Assembly (NCBI GenBank): GCA_020348985.1
Contig: CP070761.1
Span: forward strand, 760,990-824,989
DNA length: 64,000 nt
Source of the DNA: Candidatus Thorarchaeota archaeon
GTDB lineage: Archaea; Asgardarchaeota; Thorarchaeia; Thorarchaeales; Thorarchaeaceae
Reading direction: 5' to 3'
Shown: piece by piece, positions 51,778-59,935 of the stretch
Position numbering within the stretch: the first letter of the stretch is position 1
How the letters are laid out: each line of letters begins with the position of its first letter
The notes under the pieces: model-generated
Database searches by the model: none
What the model saw: only the letters and a program-made list of their open reading frames with translations
What the model was told of the DNA's origin: nothing
Translations under genes and position numbers: made by a program

Positions 51778-53004
51778 TTGTCTCAGGACGTATTCAAGTT
51801 TCTTCAATTCAGGCCGAGGATATCCCCATTGCTATTAGATTCCGAGCTCGAGAAGCTCGCAGTCGCAAGCCGGCAAAGGCTTACGCAAGAATTCGCTGAG
51901 AAACATGCGAATCTTCAGGAGCGCATTCGTAGAGTTCCTATCGAGGAGGCTAAGCGGATATCTGAGAAGCTGAATTGTCCACTTGAGATTGCAATGATGG
52001 CCTTTCTTTTGGACATGGACGGTATACTCAGTGCTCGGAAAGCTGTTGATCTTCTGGTCAGAGAGCTTCAGCGACGCAGCGAGATTGGTGATGCAGTACC
52101 CAATCTGCCAGGAAACATACAGGAGTTTGCCATCTCTGAAGGCAGATGGTTAGAGTACAATTATGGCTCATTTGTTAGGGACGTCGAAGTGCGTGTAAGA
52201 GAACTAGCGAATCTAGAAGCAACAGTGGACGATGAGAAGCAGACAATTGAGAAAGCAATCTCTGTTCTGCAGGAAAGGACGAAGCTTGTTGAGACCTTCA
52301 TCTCTCCAATTGTACAGAAATGGATCAATGAGCATGAAAAGTCAACGAGCTTGGACGCACTCCTTGCCTTCGGGCCGCCAATCACAAAGTGGAAACTTGC
52401 AACTCTCGTAGGACGATTTACCAAACTACGCACCAGGAATCAGGCCTTCTTCAGGAGACTCCGCATGACTCTTGCAACTGCTGAAGAATCTGCTACAATT
52501 GGCTCCATCATCGAGTCTATCGACCAAATAGTCGCAGCACTTGAATCGCCGTTGGATCAAATGGATGTCCGAGCGACCTCTCACTTTTTGCTACACATTG
52601 CCCCAAGACCTCGAGGACGTGGAGACATGTCAAGGATCGTCATTGTTGGAGCGGCAACAACCAGGGGTAGCAAAACAGAGCCCGACATGACTTCGCCCTT
52701 CGACTTCTTGGAACGAGACGTCAAACTTGGTCGGAGAAGAAAGGGGAAGGAAAGAAAGACATACCTTTTCGAGCGAATTGAAAGAGTCATCCGAGTCTTA
52801 AGACATCAAGGAATCGACATTATGGAGTGCGTTGGCCGTTCAGTGAAGGAACTTGCAGAAAGAATGAATCTCGAAAACACACCTGTTGACGAAATCGCGG
52901 CAAAGAATGAACAGGAGATGGCATCGACCTCACCGGAAAACAGAGATGAAATGGCAGTGCAGATGGTTTACGATTTCGTGACATCCCATATCTATGGGGA
53001 GTGA
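51778..53004 (+). CDS. Hypothetical protein of the helicase cassette, 408 aa
   Basis: Predominantly helical, soluble protein. Residues about 20-170 alternate charged helices (SELEKLAVASRQRLTQEFAE), 150-200 look coiled-coil, and a conserved-looking centre PRPRGRGDMSRIVIVGAATT is followed by a basic LGRRRKGKERKTYLFERIER segment and an acidic end. The basic patches could contact nucleic acid. I recognise no family. TTG start at 51778 with a TATA element about 25 bp upstream suggests a leaderless mRNA. Its TGA overlaps the GTG of the next gene (GTGA), so it is the first gene of a coupled set ending in a large helicase. Confidence 0.7.
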   Translation: MSQDVFKFLQFRPRISPLLLDSELEKLAVASRQRLTQEFAEKHANLQERIRRVPIEEAKRISEKLNCPLEIAMMAFLLDMDGILSARKAVDLLVRELQRRSEIGDAVPNLPGNIQEFAISEGRWLEYNYGSFVRDVEVRVRELANLEATVDDEKQTIEKAISVLQERTKLVETFISPIVQKWINEHEKSTSLDALLAFGPPITKWKLATLVGRFTKLRTRNQAFFRRLRMTLATAEESATIGSIIESIDQIVAALESPLDQMDVRATSHFLLHIAPRPRGRGDMSRIVIVGAATTRGSKTEPDMTSPFDFLERDVKLGRRRKGKERKTYLFERIERVIRVLRHQGIDIMECVGRSVKELAERMNLENTPVDEIAAKNEQEMASTSPENRDEMAVQMVYDFVTSHIYGE

Positions 53005-53780
53005 TTGTCATGTCTGATAGTGGTGCACTCGCTTGGATCCTCGATGTCGAAGCCTACGACTTTGATATTGGTGTTCTCGCTGGCACCGACATCACCGGGA
53101 AAGCTCTGGTCATATCCCGTCAGTTGTGGTCTGTTATCAGAGGGGACAAGGTTGTCTCAATCCTTATTGGGCCGGGTGTGTTTAAGGGAGTGGCAGAGTC
53201 TGGACCCCGTAGAATCGAAGTCATGGAGCATCTTTCGGCTCTGATTTTCGACCCTGCAATGTTGAGATACGATGAACCAGTTCCACAAGTGGACATTGTC
53301 AATCCAGAGGTGATAGATCCGCTGTCCACATCAAAACCCGAGGAAATCTATGCCGTGATTAGGAAGCTGATAGTCGAGAAAGGAAACGTCCTAGCAGTTG
53401 ATCCATTGGTAAAAGTCAGCAGCGATGCAAATGTTCCTGAGACAGCGCATTATGCCGAAAGCTTGGAGAAGATCTCAGTCAGTCACGTTTCAGGGGTCCA
53501 AAGAGCCAGATTCATTCTGGCTGGGACCAATAGTCCGCTCTATCGCCCATTCGCTGACTGGTACGTGAAGGACAAGTACAGAAATCCTGAGCAGACCAAG
53601 ATCATGGACACCTTCTCATCAAAGTTCGCTGCGTTTGAGGACAACGAAACTTTGTCAGATTGGACAATAGTGGAGAAGTACGGCATAACCGAGGCAACCG
53701 GAATTGCCGCTCTCCAAGAGGAGTATCAGGCATCTTTCAACATCCTATCTCAGAACGAGGCGGCTTTCCTCTTCGACTAG
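53001..53780 (+). CDS. Hypothetical protein of the helicase cassette, 259 aa
   Basis: Soluble alpha/beta protein. The N-terminal 120 residues are beta-rich (LAWILDVEAYDFDIGVLAGT, KVVSILIGPGVFKGVAESG), the C-terminal part is helical and acidic, ending AAFLFD. No recognised motif. GTG start at 53001 overlaps the upstream stop; an ATG at 53010 is the alternative. The helicase starts 21 bp after its stop, at TTG 53801. Conserved company with a helicase suggests a subunit or regulator, by inference only. Confidence 0.68.
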   Translation: MIVMSDSGALAWILDVEAYDFDIGVLAGTDITGKALVISRQLWSVIRGDKVVSILIGPGVFKGVAESGPRRIEVMEHLSALIFDPAMLRYDEPVPQVDIVNPEVIDPLSTSKPEEIYAVIRKLIVEKGNVLAVDPLVKVSSDANVPETAHYAESLEKISVSHVSGVQRARFILAGTNSPLYRPFADWYVKDKYRNPEQTKIMDTFSSKFAAFEDNETLSDWTIVEKYGITEATGIAALQEEYQASFNILSQNEAAFLFD

Positions 53781-53800
53781 GGCCCCGACCGCAAAGGTCT

Positions 53801-56458
53801 TTGGTACACAGTATTGGCTTCAAAGACGAGGAGTTAGTCTTGGAGGTAGCGGATTCCGATATTCAGAAGCGACTCAAGAGCCCATATGTTCTCGTGCTAC
53901 GCGCCTCCAAGCAAGAGCTGGCAACGAGGATGGATCTCTTTTCTGACGTTCTCCGTGATAGACAGAGAGCATATCTAAGCGGTATGGTTGAATGGGCAAA
54001 GAGACAAGACAGTCTTCTTGATCTGAAACGTGCATGGTTCGTCAAGTACAACAAACCGGTCTACTACCAGCCTAAAGAGTTCAAGAACGTCCTAAAGAGT
54101 GCGAAGAAAATCATCATTCCACGTCACGATAAACCCCCGTTTGTGGGAGAATTGAAAGACTTCTTGAAGCGGAATGGCGTTCTTGGCCCTCGAATCATAC
54201 CACTGTGTGAGAGCTGCTTGCGCGAGAATCGTCTTACAGTCCTGACTCGTCGAAACGCTGTGAAATCCTCTGACACGAGTGCTTCATGCCTAACTTGCGC
54301 ACAATCAGATCTCAAGACCGATCTGAAGAGCCTTGGGTTCGACCTTTCGAAGGCAATGATCTCCCAGCTGGAAAAACAGCTTGCAAGAGTAAAATCTGTG
54401 CCTCGAATGATTGACCTGATGACACCCGGTTTTGACCCTTCACAGCAACCCGACTTGACTTTGGTCGACGAGATTACAGCCGAAATCTCTGAAAGGCGAA
54501 AGGGGATTGACTCACTCCCCCTTCCTGACGAAGTTAAGGAGGTGCTTGCGAGCGAAGGGCTTGAGTCTTTGCTTCCCATACAGGAACTAGTGATTGAAGC
54601 AGGACTCCTAAAGGATGAGAGTCTCCTTATAGTGTCCTCCACATCCTCCGGGAAGACTCTTCTTGGTGAGTTGGCTGGGGTGCCAAAGGCCATGAGCGGG
54701 AAACGGATGGTATACCTCTCTCCATTGGTGGCCCTAACCAACGAGAAGTATGAGCTATTCCGGTCGCGTTACAAGAAACTAGGTCTCAAGGTGGGCATCA
54801 AGGTTGGCATGTCTCGTCTAGATGTTGGTGATGAGGGGCGAGTAATCGTTGACACTGACATAACGAAATCTGACATCATTTGCGCGACATATGAGGCTCT
54901 TGACCTTCTTTTCCGGTCCGGTAATGTGCAGAGCATTTGTGATATCGGTACCGTCATTATTGATGAGATTCAGAACCTGTCTGATCCTGAACGTGGCCCC
55001 GAATTGGATGGCCTGCTTGCAAGATTGCGGTTCCATTCTCCCAAAGCACAAATCCTGGGCCTCTCGGCAACAATCGGCTCCCCCGAGAAATTGGCCAGGG
55101 AGCTCAAGTTGAAGTTGGTCAACAGCGTTGGCAGACCAGTCCCCCTTGAACGCCATCTCGTATTCGCACGAAATGATGATGCAAAAAGAACAATCATACG
55201 CCGGCTAGTGAAAAGTGAGTACAAGAAGGTCAGCAGCTTTGGCAAAAGGGGTCAATCGATAATCTTCACGTTCTCTCGCCGAAGGTCGCATGCTCTGCAA
55301 GAATGGTTACATAGCAACGGGGTCTCTAGTGCACTGTATCATGGGGGTCTGTCGTACGTAGAACGAAGAAGAACAGAGAAAGCATATGGCAAGCAGAGAT
55401 TCTCTTGCATTGTCACTACAGCGGCCTTGGGGGCCGGAGTAGATCTTCCTGCGTCTCAGGTAATATTCGAATCATTGGCCATGGGCGCCGACTGGTTGTC
55501 AACTGCCGAGTTTGAACAGATGCTTGGCAGAGCAGGTCGGTTAGGAAAGCATGACCGCGGCAAAGTGTATCTGGTTGTTGAACCCGGCCGCAAATATCAC
55601 GGAGGGCAAGACAAGTGTGAAGATGAAATCGCGGCAGACTTGCTCCGGGGCGATATTGAGGAAGTCGAACCGTTTGCCGATACTGAGACTAGCGCTGAGC
55701 AGATTCTGGCAACAATCTGCTCAACAGGACTAGTCAAGCTGAAAGACATTGCACGTGCCTACAACAGGATGCTCTCAGTTAGTGTTCCCCCCTCTGATGC
55801 ATTGAAACGTTTGGTGCGAACGCACATGATTCGCGTCAAAGAGGGCGGTGCACATCCGACTGAGCTAGGATTGGCGACTTCCCTTTCATTCCTCACACCA
55901 AGTAGAGGCTATGATGTCTTGAAGGCGTCGGAATCTTTGGATGTACTTGACATTGCAATCAGTCTCGACACGTTCGAGAATGTCTATCTTAGCTCAAGAC
56001 TTCAGGGCGAGGTAGATACTGCATTCAGAACTCACATGCCGACAAGGTTGTTCTCAGGTGTTTTCGCTGACTTGACAGATTTGAAGAAGCCCACTGGAGG
56101 ATCCGGAAGACTTCCAAAATGGGTCTTCGAGGTTTTTGGGAAATGGACTACTGACTTCTTCAATTGCGGATGTAGAGACTTTCCTGAGTGTGATCATGGC
56201 AAGATCAAGTTAGGGAAATGGATTGTGGAACGTCGACTAGAAGGATTGAACCCTTCTGTCATAGCGAGGAAGCTGATCAACTCGTATGAGCTGTGGGCCT
56301 ACCCGGGAGATCTCTTCTCTTGGCTCGACTCTCTTATCCACAATCTTAATGCAGTGAAGCGCATTGCGGCAGTTGCTGGAAAGACCGACCTTGGTGAGCA
56401 AATCGAGGATCAGATCGCACGTATCGAGAGACCTCTGACGTTCTCGAAGAGCGAATGA
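53801..56458 (+). CDS. Large Ski2-like superfamily 2 helicase
   Basis: About 885 aa from TTG 53801 (with AAAGGTC just upstream); the open frame back to 53660 overlaps the previous gene and is rejected. An N-terminal domain of about 230 residues carries a CxxC pair (136/139) and CxxC (163/166), a probable zinc finger. The helicase core follows: motif I SSTSSGKT 279-286, motif II DEIQ 388-391, SAT 422-424, and motif VI QMLGRAGRLG. The C-terminal region ends with a Cys-rich FFNCGCRDFPECDHGK and a helical domain (LELWAYPGDLFSWLDSL-like). This layout matches archaeal Ski2-like helicases of the MJ1401 type, of unknown substrate. Confidence 0.88.
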   Translation: MVHSIGFKDEELVLEVADSDIQKRLKSPYVLVLRASKQELATRMDLFSDVLRDRQRAYLSGMVEWAKRQDSLLDLKRAWFVKYNKPVYYQPKEFKNVLKSAKKIIIPRHDKPPFVGELKDFLKRNGVLGPRIIPLCESCLRENRLTVLTRRNAVKSSDTSASCLTCAQSDLKTDLKSLGFDLSKAMISQLEKQLARVKSVPRMIDLMTPGFDPSQQPDLTLVDEITAEISERRKGIDSLPLPDEVKEVLASEGLESLLPIQELVIEAGLLKDESLLIVSSTSSGKTLLGELAGVPKAMSGKRMVYLSPLVALTNEKYELFRSRYKKLGLKVGIKVGMSRLDVGDEGRVIVDTDITKSDIICATYEALDLLFRSGNVQSICDIGTVIIDEIQNLSDPERGPELDGLLARLRFHSPKAQILGLSATIGSPEKLARELKLKLVNSVGRPVPLERHLVFARNDDAKRTIIRRLVKSEYKKVSSFGKRGQSIIFTFSRRRSHALQEWLHSNGVSSALYHGGLSYVERRRTEKAYGKQRFSCIVTTAALGAGVDLPASQVIFESLAMGADWLSTAEFEQMLGRAGRLGKHDRGKVYLVVEPGRKYHGGQDKCEDEIAADLLRGDIEEVEPFADTETSAEQILATICSTGLVKLKDIARAYNRMLSVSVPPSDALKRLVRTHMIRVKEGGAHPTELGLATSLSFLTPSRGYDVLKASESLDVLDIAISLDTFENVYLSSRLQGEVDTAFRTHMPTRLFSGVFADLTDLKKPTGGSGRLPKWVFEVFGKWTTDFFNCGCRDFPECDHGKIKLGKWIVERRLEGLNPSVIARKLINSYELWAYPGDLFSWLDSLIHNLNAVKRIAAVAGKTDLGEQIEDQIARIERPLTFSKSE

Positions 56459-56480
56459 ACAATAGACTCCGAATCAGTGT

Positions 56481-56735
56481 TCACTTTGATTCGTCAAAGG
56501 AAACCGATACACGAATACTGGAGACCTCTTCGGTGCTCATTGTGTCTATATTGAGGTCAATCCACTTGTGAAGGTCTCTTCGAATCTTCTCCTTGGTAGT
56601 TATCTCTCCAGGAAGACTCCACTTGTCATCATTTGAAACTAGTTTGAAGTGGGAGCAACCGCACTTACATGATCCATTAAGCACAGTATCTATGTCGTCT
56701 GAGGTCTCACCACAGTTCCTGCACTTGAACAGCAT
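56481..56735 (-). CDS. Zn-ribbon protein, OapC/COG3364-like
   Basis: 84 aa from ATG 56735 (frame open to 56753). N-terminal zinc ribbon FKCRNCGETSDD...GSCKCGCSHFKLV, with the CxxC and CxC pairs and the final FKLV strand typical of archaeal COG3364 proteins. The C-terminal part ends in a short strand (SSIRVSVSFDESK) like the peptide tail in that family. Function poorly known. Convergent with the helicase gene, 22 bp apart. Confidence 0.65.
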   Translation of the reverse strand: MLFKCRNCGETSDDIDTVLNGSCKCGCSHFKLVSNDDKWSLPGEITTKEKIRRDLHKWIDLNIDTMSTEEVSSIRVSVSFDESK

Positions 56736-56874
56736 CGTAGAATTCTCCAACAAGAACGCATCACTTTACTTCTATGAGGCTTCGTACTCTCGGCGTATTA
56801 CTAGGATAGTAACTCTTAGGCCGAGGATTACACTTATCTATCCCATATTTGGCCACATGTCGGGGCGAGATGGA

Positions 56875-57132
56875 ATGTCCAAATCCTGTGCAGTGTGTCG
56901 CTCAAAGGGCAAGTTCCGATGCGACCGTTGTAGAAACGAATTCTGTTCAGACCATGCCATCAAATGCTCCTCTTGTGGCACAATCACGTGTATTCGAGAT
57001 TTGAACCGAAAGAGTATCTGCCCATTCTGTAGCAACACATTGGCGATATGCCCAGAGTGTCTCATGAACACCAAAATTGTGCGGACAATCGCCAACAACA
57101 CACTCTGTCCAGAGTGTGGCTGGAGTTCCTAG
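56875..57132 (+). CDS. Small cysteine-rich multi-zinc-finger protein, 85 aa
   Basis: Seven CxxC-type or CxxH pairs in 85 residues: CAVC, CDRC, FCSDHAIKCSSCG, CPFC, CPEC and a final CPECGW. The first half resembles B-box/RING-like cross-brace fingers (CxxCxxxxxxxCDRCRNEFCSDH), the second half double zinc ribbons. Such fingers mediate protein or nucleic-acid contacts; the partner is unknown. ATG 56875 follows GAGATGG; an earlier ATG at 56857 adds six residues and the 56593 extension is non-coding. Its stop overlaps that of the convergent DUF131 gene by 4 bp. Confidence 0.7.
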   Translation: MSKSCAVCRSKGKFRCDRCRNEFCSDHAIKCSSCGTITCIRDLNRKSICPFCSNTLAICPECLMNTKIVRTIANNTLCPECGWSS

Positions 57133-57383
57133 AAGAGAAACAGAATCACCCACATTACTATGACGATCAAACATAATGCGGTCGCTATTTGTCTGCCTCT
57201 TGTACCGAATCCCCATACTATCGGTATTGGACCAAGCAGAATGATGCCCTTACTCCTAGTCTGACCATTCCTAGGATCTCGGACTGGTTGTTGGGCTCTT
57301 AGAAGCAAAGCAATTAGGACGAGGACGAAGCCAATGAAGAAGAGAATCAGACCCAGCACAAATGTTGAGCTGCTAAGTTGCAT
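57129..57383 (-). CDS. DUF131 small membrane protein
   Basis: 84 aa from ATG 57383. Two transmembrane helices (TFVLGLILFFIGFVLVLIALLL and the C-terminal ALCLIVIVMWVILFLF) flank the DUF131 signature SKGIILLGPIPIVWGFGTRGR. The family is archaeal, function unknown. The frame extends to 57461 but overlaps the upstream gene; the shorter form has the usual family length. Last gene of the MBL-57388-DUF131 set. Confidence 0.75.
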   Translation of the reverse strand: MQLSSSTFVLGLILFFIGFVLVLIALLLRAQQPVRDPRNGQTRSKGIILLGPIPIVWGFGTRGRQIATALCLIVIVMWVILFLF

Positions 57384-57387
57384 TTCT

Positions 57388-57924
57388 TCAATCACCCAGT
57401 GGCCTAGCAGGAACAGGGAGAACAAACTCCATTCGCTCATATCCCCCAACGTCGCTTCCATCGAGAGCCCACAGACTCACTAGGTTGTCATAAATCTCGA
57501 AGTCCAAGAGAGACTCGATTTCAGTTATCCTAGTTCCTGATGGGAATCTCCACATGATTTCGAAATCATAAGGTGCTGTTTCTTCTTCCAACCAAGTCTC
57601 AATCTTATTGGTACCTACCCTGAATCTGCCAAAGAAGTCTATGAGATACACGACTGCAACCACGTCACTCTTGCCCTTTGGGAAGATGTCAACAAATTCG
57701 ACGATGGATCGCACTCTTTCGTCATTGATTTCCACTCGCTCCTTGTCGAGAAAGAATTGCATGTTTGTGGCCAGCTTTCTGATTTCGTCAGTGAGTAGAG
57801 CATCGTCTTGAGTCACTTTTCGATAGTATCCATCTGGGTCGTAGTACTCAAACGCCAGCCGCTCATGGATTTCACCGGTTGCTGATACAGAGAAGAATGA
57901 ATCTGCATGAACTGGGTCTACCAT
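57388..57924 (-). CDS. Hypothetical protein between MBL nuclease and DUF131 genes, 178 aa
   Basis: Soluble, acidic alpha/beta protein: YYRKVTQDDALLTDEIRKLA helix, a central strand VVAVVYLIDFFGRFRVGTN and a C-terminal beta-rich domain (YDFEIMWRFPSGTRITEIES). No recognised family. ATG 57924 has AAGGGG 8 bases upstream; a GTG at 57954 immediately follows the stop of the MBL gene and is the alternative. It ends 5 bp before the DUF131 start, so all three are tightly coupled. Confidence 0.65.
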   Translation of the reverse strand: MVDPVHADSFFSVSATGEIHERLAFEYYDPDGYYRKVTQDDALLTDEIRKLATNMQFFLDKERVEINDERVRSIVEFVDIFPKGKSDVVAVVYLIDFFGRFRVGTNKIETWLEEETAPYDFEIMWRFPSGTRITEIESLLDFEIYDNLVSLWALDGSDVGGYERMEFVLPVPARPLGD

Positions 57925-57954
57925 TTCGTCTGCCCCTTCAAGCAATATGACCAC

Positions 57955-58959
57955 CTACTCCAAAGGAACCGCTTTCAACCCCTCATCCATAAGGTGGGTT
58001 GAGAACTCATTTGCTTTGTCAGTGAAGCAATACACAACTCTTGGATTTACATCCTTTGCGAATCTAATCAGACCCTGGAAGTCCGTGTGTGCACTCAAGG
58101 GGAATCCAGTGTCTATTGAATTGCCCAGGACCCATCCAGAGAGGTTCAGGATCTCAATCCGCATTTCGATTTCTCTGGCCTTTCTATCTCCAACTAGCCT
58201 TCTCAGATTCCGTAATGTGTGTCCAGGATGAGAACTAACAATCACACAACCCGAATCGAGGAGCTCGAAAGCATTGGCTGAATCGATAGACAGCAGACTT
58301 AGTTTCGCTCCATAGTCACAATACACCTTGTTGACTTCCAGGATCGGGGGATTTCCGCCTATCGCATCCAGATTCTCTCTATGAAGGAGGGCAAGAGCCT
58401 CCTGTGCCTTTCCCAATGAATATGCTTGAAAGACGGGAATTCTATCTTCACTCAGAATCATGCGCGCACGAGATACGATGTCCTCGTGTATCGACTTTCT
58501 GTCAGGGAAGACCCAGTAAGGCGATCCATACGTTGCTTCTGTGATTAGCACATCGGCATCAGTGGGTTCTGCGGCTTGATGTACAATGCTGTCTACGTTG
58601 TTGAAATCTCCAGTGTATAGTAGACGCAGACCGTCTCTGAACTTCAGAAGAAACATTGAGGATCCTAGCACATGTCCAGCGTTCAGTGGCGTTATCTCCA
58701 CTCCCTTGCTCATGTATGAATCTCCATAGTCAACTACAATGTTCTCCCATCTCACTCTTCCATTTCGCGCGAGATAGGTGTCTATCGTGCCTTTTGTTGT
58801 CACAACCTTGGCTGCATCACTCAAGTCGGAAATGTGGTCCATGTGAGAGTGAGATAGAAGTGTTAACCGGCCTGGTAGACTAGTGTCCAATGCAATCTTC
58901 AATCCCTGATATCTAATAACGATGCCAGACCCATGTTTCACGACATTCAGGGAGCTCAT
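57955..58959 (-). CDS. Metallo-beta-lactamase-fold nuclease (COG1236/SNM1-like)
   Basis: 334 aa. Metal ligands: SHSHMDHI (HxHxDH), NAGHVLGSS, GDFNNVDS and the beta-CASP-like end LSAHTDFQG. ITEATYG and SHPGHTL also match. This pattern fits the small exonuclease branch of COG1236 (ligase-associated/SNM1- or RNA-processing-type enzymes), acting on DNA or RNA. It starts a three-gene set with an unknown protein and DUF131; the 48-bp gap to the GNAT gene upstream suggests possible co-transcription with it. Confidence 0.88.
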   Translation of the reverse strand: MSSLNVVKHGSGIVIRYQGLKIALDTSLPGRLTLLSHSHMDHISDLSDAAKVVTTKGTIDTYLARNGRVRWENIVVDYGDSYMSKGVEITPLNAGHVLGSSMFLLKFRDGLRLLYTGDFNNVDSIVHQAAEPTDADVLITEATYGSPYWVFPDRKSIHEDIVSRARMILSEDRIPVFQAYSLGKAQEALALLHRENLDAIGGNPPILEVNKVYCDYGAKLSLLSIDSANAFELLDSGCVIVSSHPGHTLRNLRRLVGDRKAREIEMRIEILNLSGWVLGNSIDTGFPLSAHTDFQGLIRFAKDVNPRVVYCFTDKANEFSTHLMDEGLKAVPLE

Positions 58960-59007
58960 TGGAAGACAGTCCGCTAAGCATGGCTGGATTTCTAAAGGTT
59001 TCCCACG

Positions 59008-59916
59008 CTACAGATGCTTTCGGAGCAATTTGAGTTTCTTCACGACGGGTTCTTTGTGGCAGTGAGAAGCTATGGCTTCGACATACTCGACCTGACCTTT
59101 GCCCACAAGAGGGATTTCCAATGTTGAGCAGTCTCGGTGAATTGCCTTTCCAACAATATCACCTGCAAGCGCTGATGGCTCAACTTCCTCCTTGTCAATC
59201 ATCAACGGACCGACAACACAACTTGCACCTAGCTTTTCAAGACTAGTAGCAACAATCAATTCTCCGGTTGTCAACGACGCAGTCATCACATTCCCTGCAC
59301 TTGCTGCATAGGATTGGGCAAGCCACACATGCGAGAAGTCTATGTGGGACTCGTCCTTGACTTTCCAGTACAGACTAGCTATTTCAGACGAATCGTGTTC
59401 TTCCCCCCAATCAAGGGCATCTCGAGTCGATTCTTGAGAATGACCTAGGTCAAACGAATAGCATAGAACGGACTCGATCTCTTTGAATTCAAGTCTGTCC
59501 AAGCCCGGCTTGGTCCACTCTTCAAACGAGTACGCCAATGGAAATGGAACGCGATTCTCTGATTCGGAAACACTAAGCAAGACATCAACTTCTCGAATCA
59601 ACACAGTCCGAAAGAAAGGGAGTGATGACTTCAGCAGAGTGTAGAGCAATCTATCACGAAGATATGTCTTCAGTACGACATCGACGAATGCGAGTGCTCT
59701 GCGTGTTCTGTCCACAAATACGGCAGTACCTCCAACTGGGTCTCCACTTATGGTAGACACATAGCATATCGTGTCCTCCATACCTAGAAACCGCTCCATA
59801 TGGCCTCTATCGATTTCGGGCCTGGACAATACCTCGGTCATATCGCTGACCATGGCAAGCCAGACGTCTGCTTCTGAGTCGGCCAGTCTTCTGCTGTAGA
59901 GGGTTGAGTCACTCAT
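59008..59916 (-). CDS. Probable two-domain GNAT acetyltransferase
   Basis: 302 aa. The first domain has GNAT-like strand order (WLAMVSDMTEVLSRPEIDRG, FLGMEDTICYVSTISGDPVG, TAVFVDRTRRALAFVDVVLK) but its acetyl-CoA loop (TYLRDRLLYTLLKSSL) lacks the classic Gly-rich Q/RxxGxG. The second domain (about 165-302) again resembles a GNAT fold (SLTTGELIVATSLEKLGASC, VVGPLMID). I am less sure of activity than for the other two GNATs. It follows the mer gene by 19 bp on the same strand. Confidence 0.6.
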   Translation of the reverse strand: MSDSTLYSRRLADSEADVWLAMVSDMTEVLSRPEIDRGHMERFLGMEDTICYVSTISGDPVGGTAVFVDRTRRALAFVDVVLKTYLRDRLLYTLLKSSLPFFRTVLIREVDVLLSVSESENRVPFPLAYSFEEWTKPGLDRLEFKEIESVLCYSFDLGHSQESTRDALDWGEEHDSSEIASLYWKVKDESHIDFSHVWLAQSYAASAGNVMTASLTTGELIVATSLEKLGASCVVGPLMIDKEEVEPSALAGDIVGKAIHRDCSTLEIPLVGKGQVEYVEAIASHCHKEPVVKKLKLLRKHL

Positions 59917-59935
59917 AGCATCCAGCTATAGCTAC

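Noticed and set aside
53660-53800. N-terminal extension of the Ski2-like helicase
   Set aside because: It lies wholly within the coding end of the preceding gene; the TTG at 53801 has an SD-like sequence and starts after that gene's stop.
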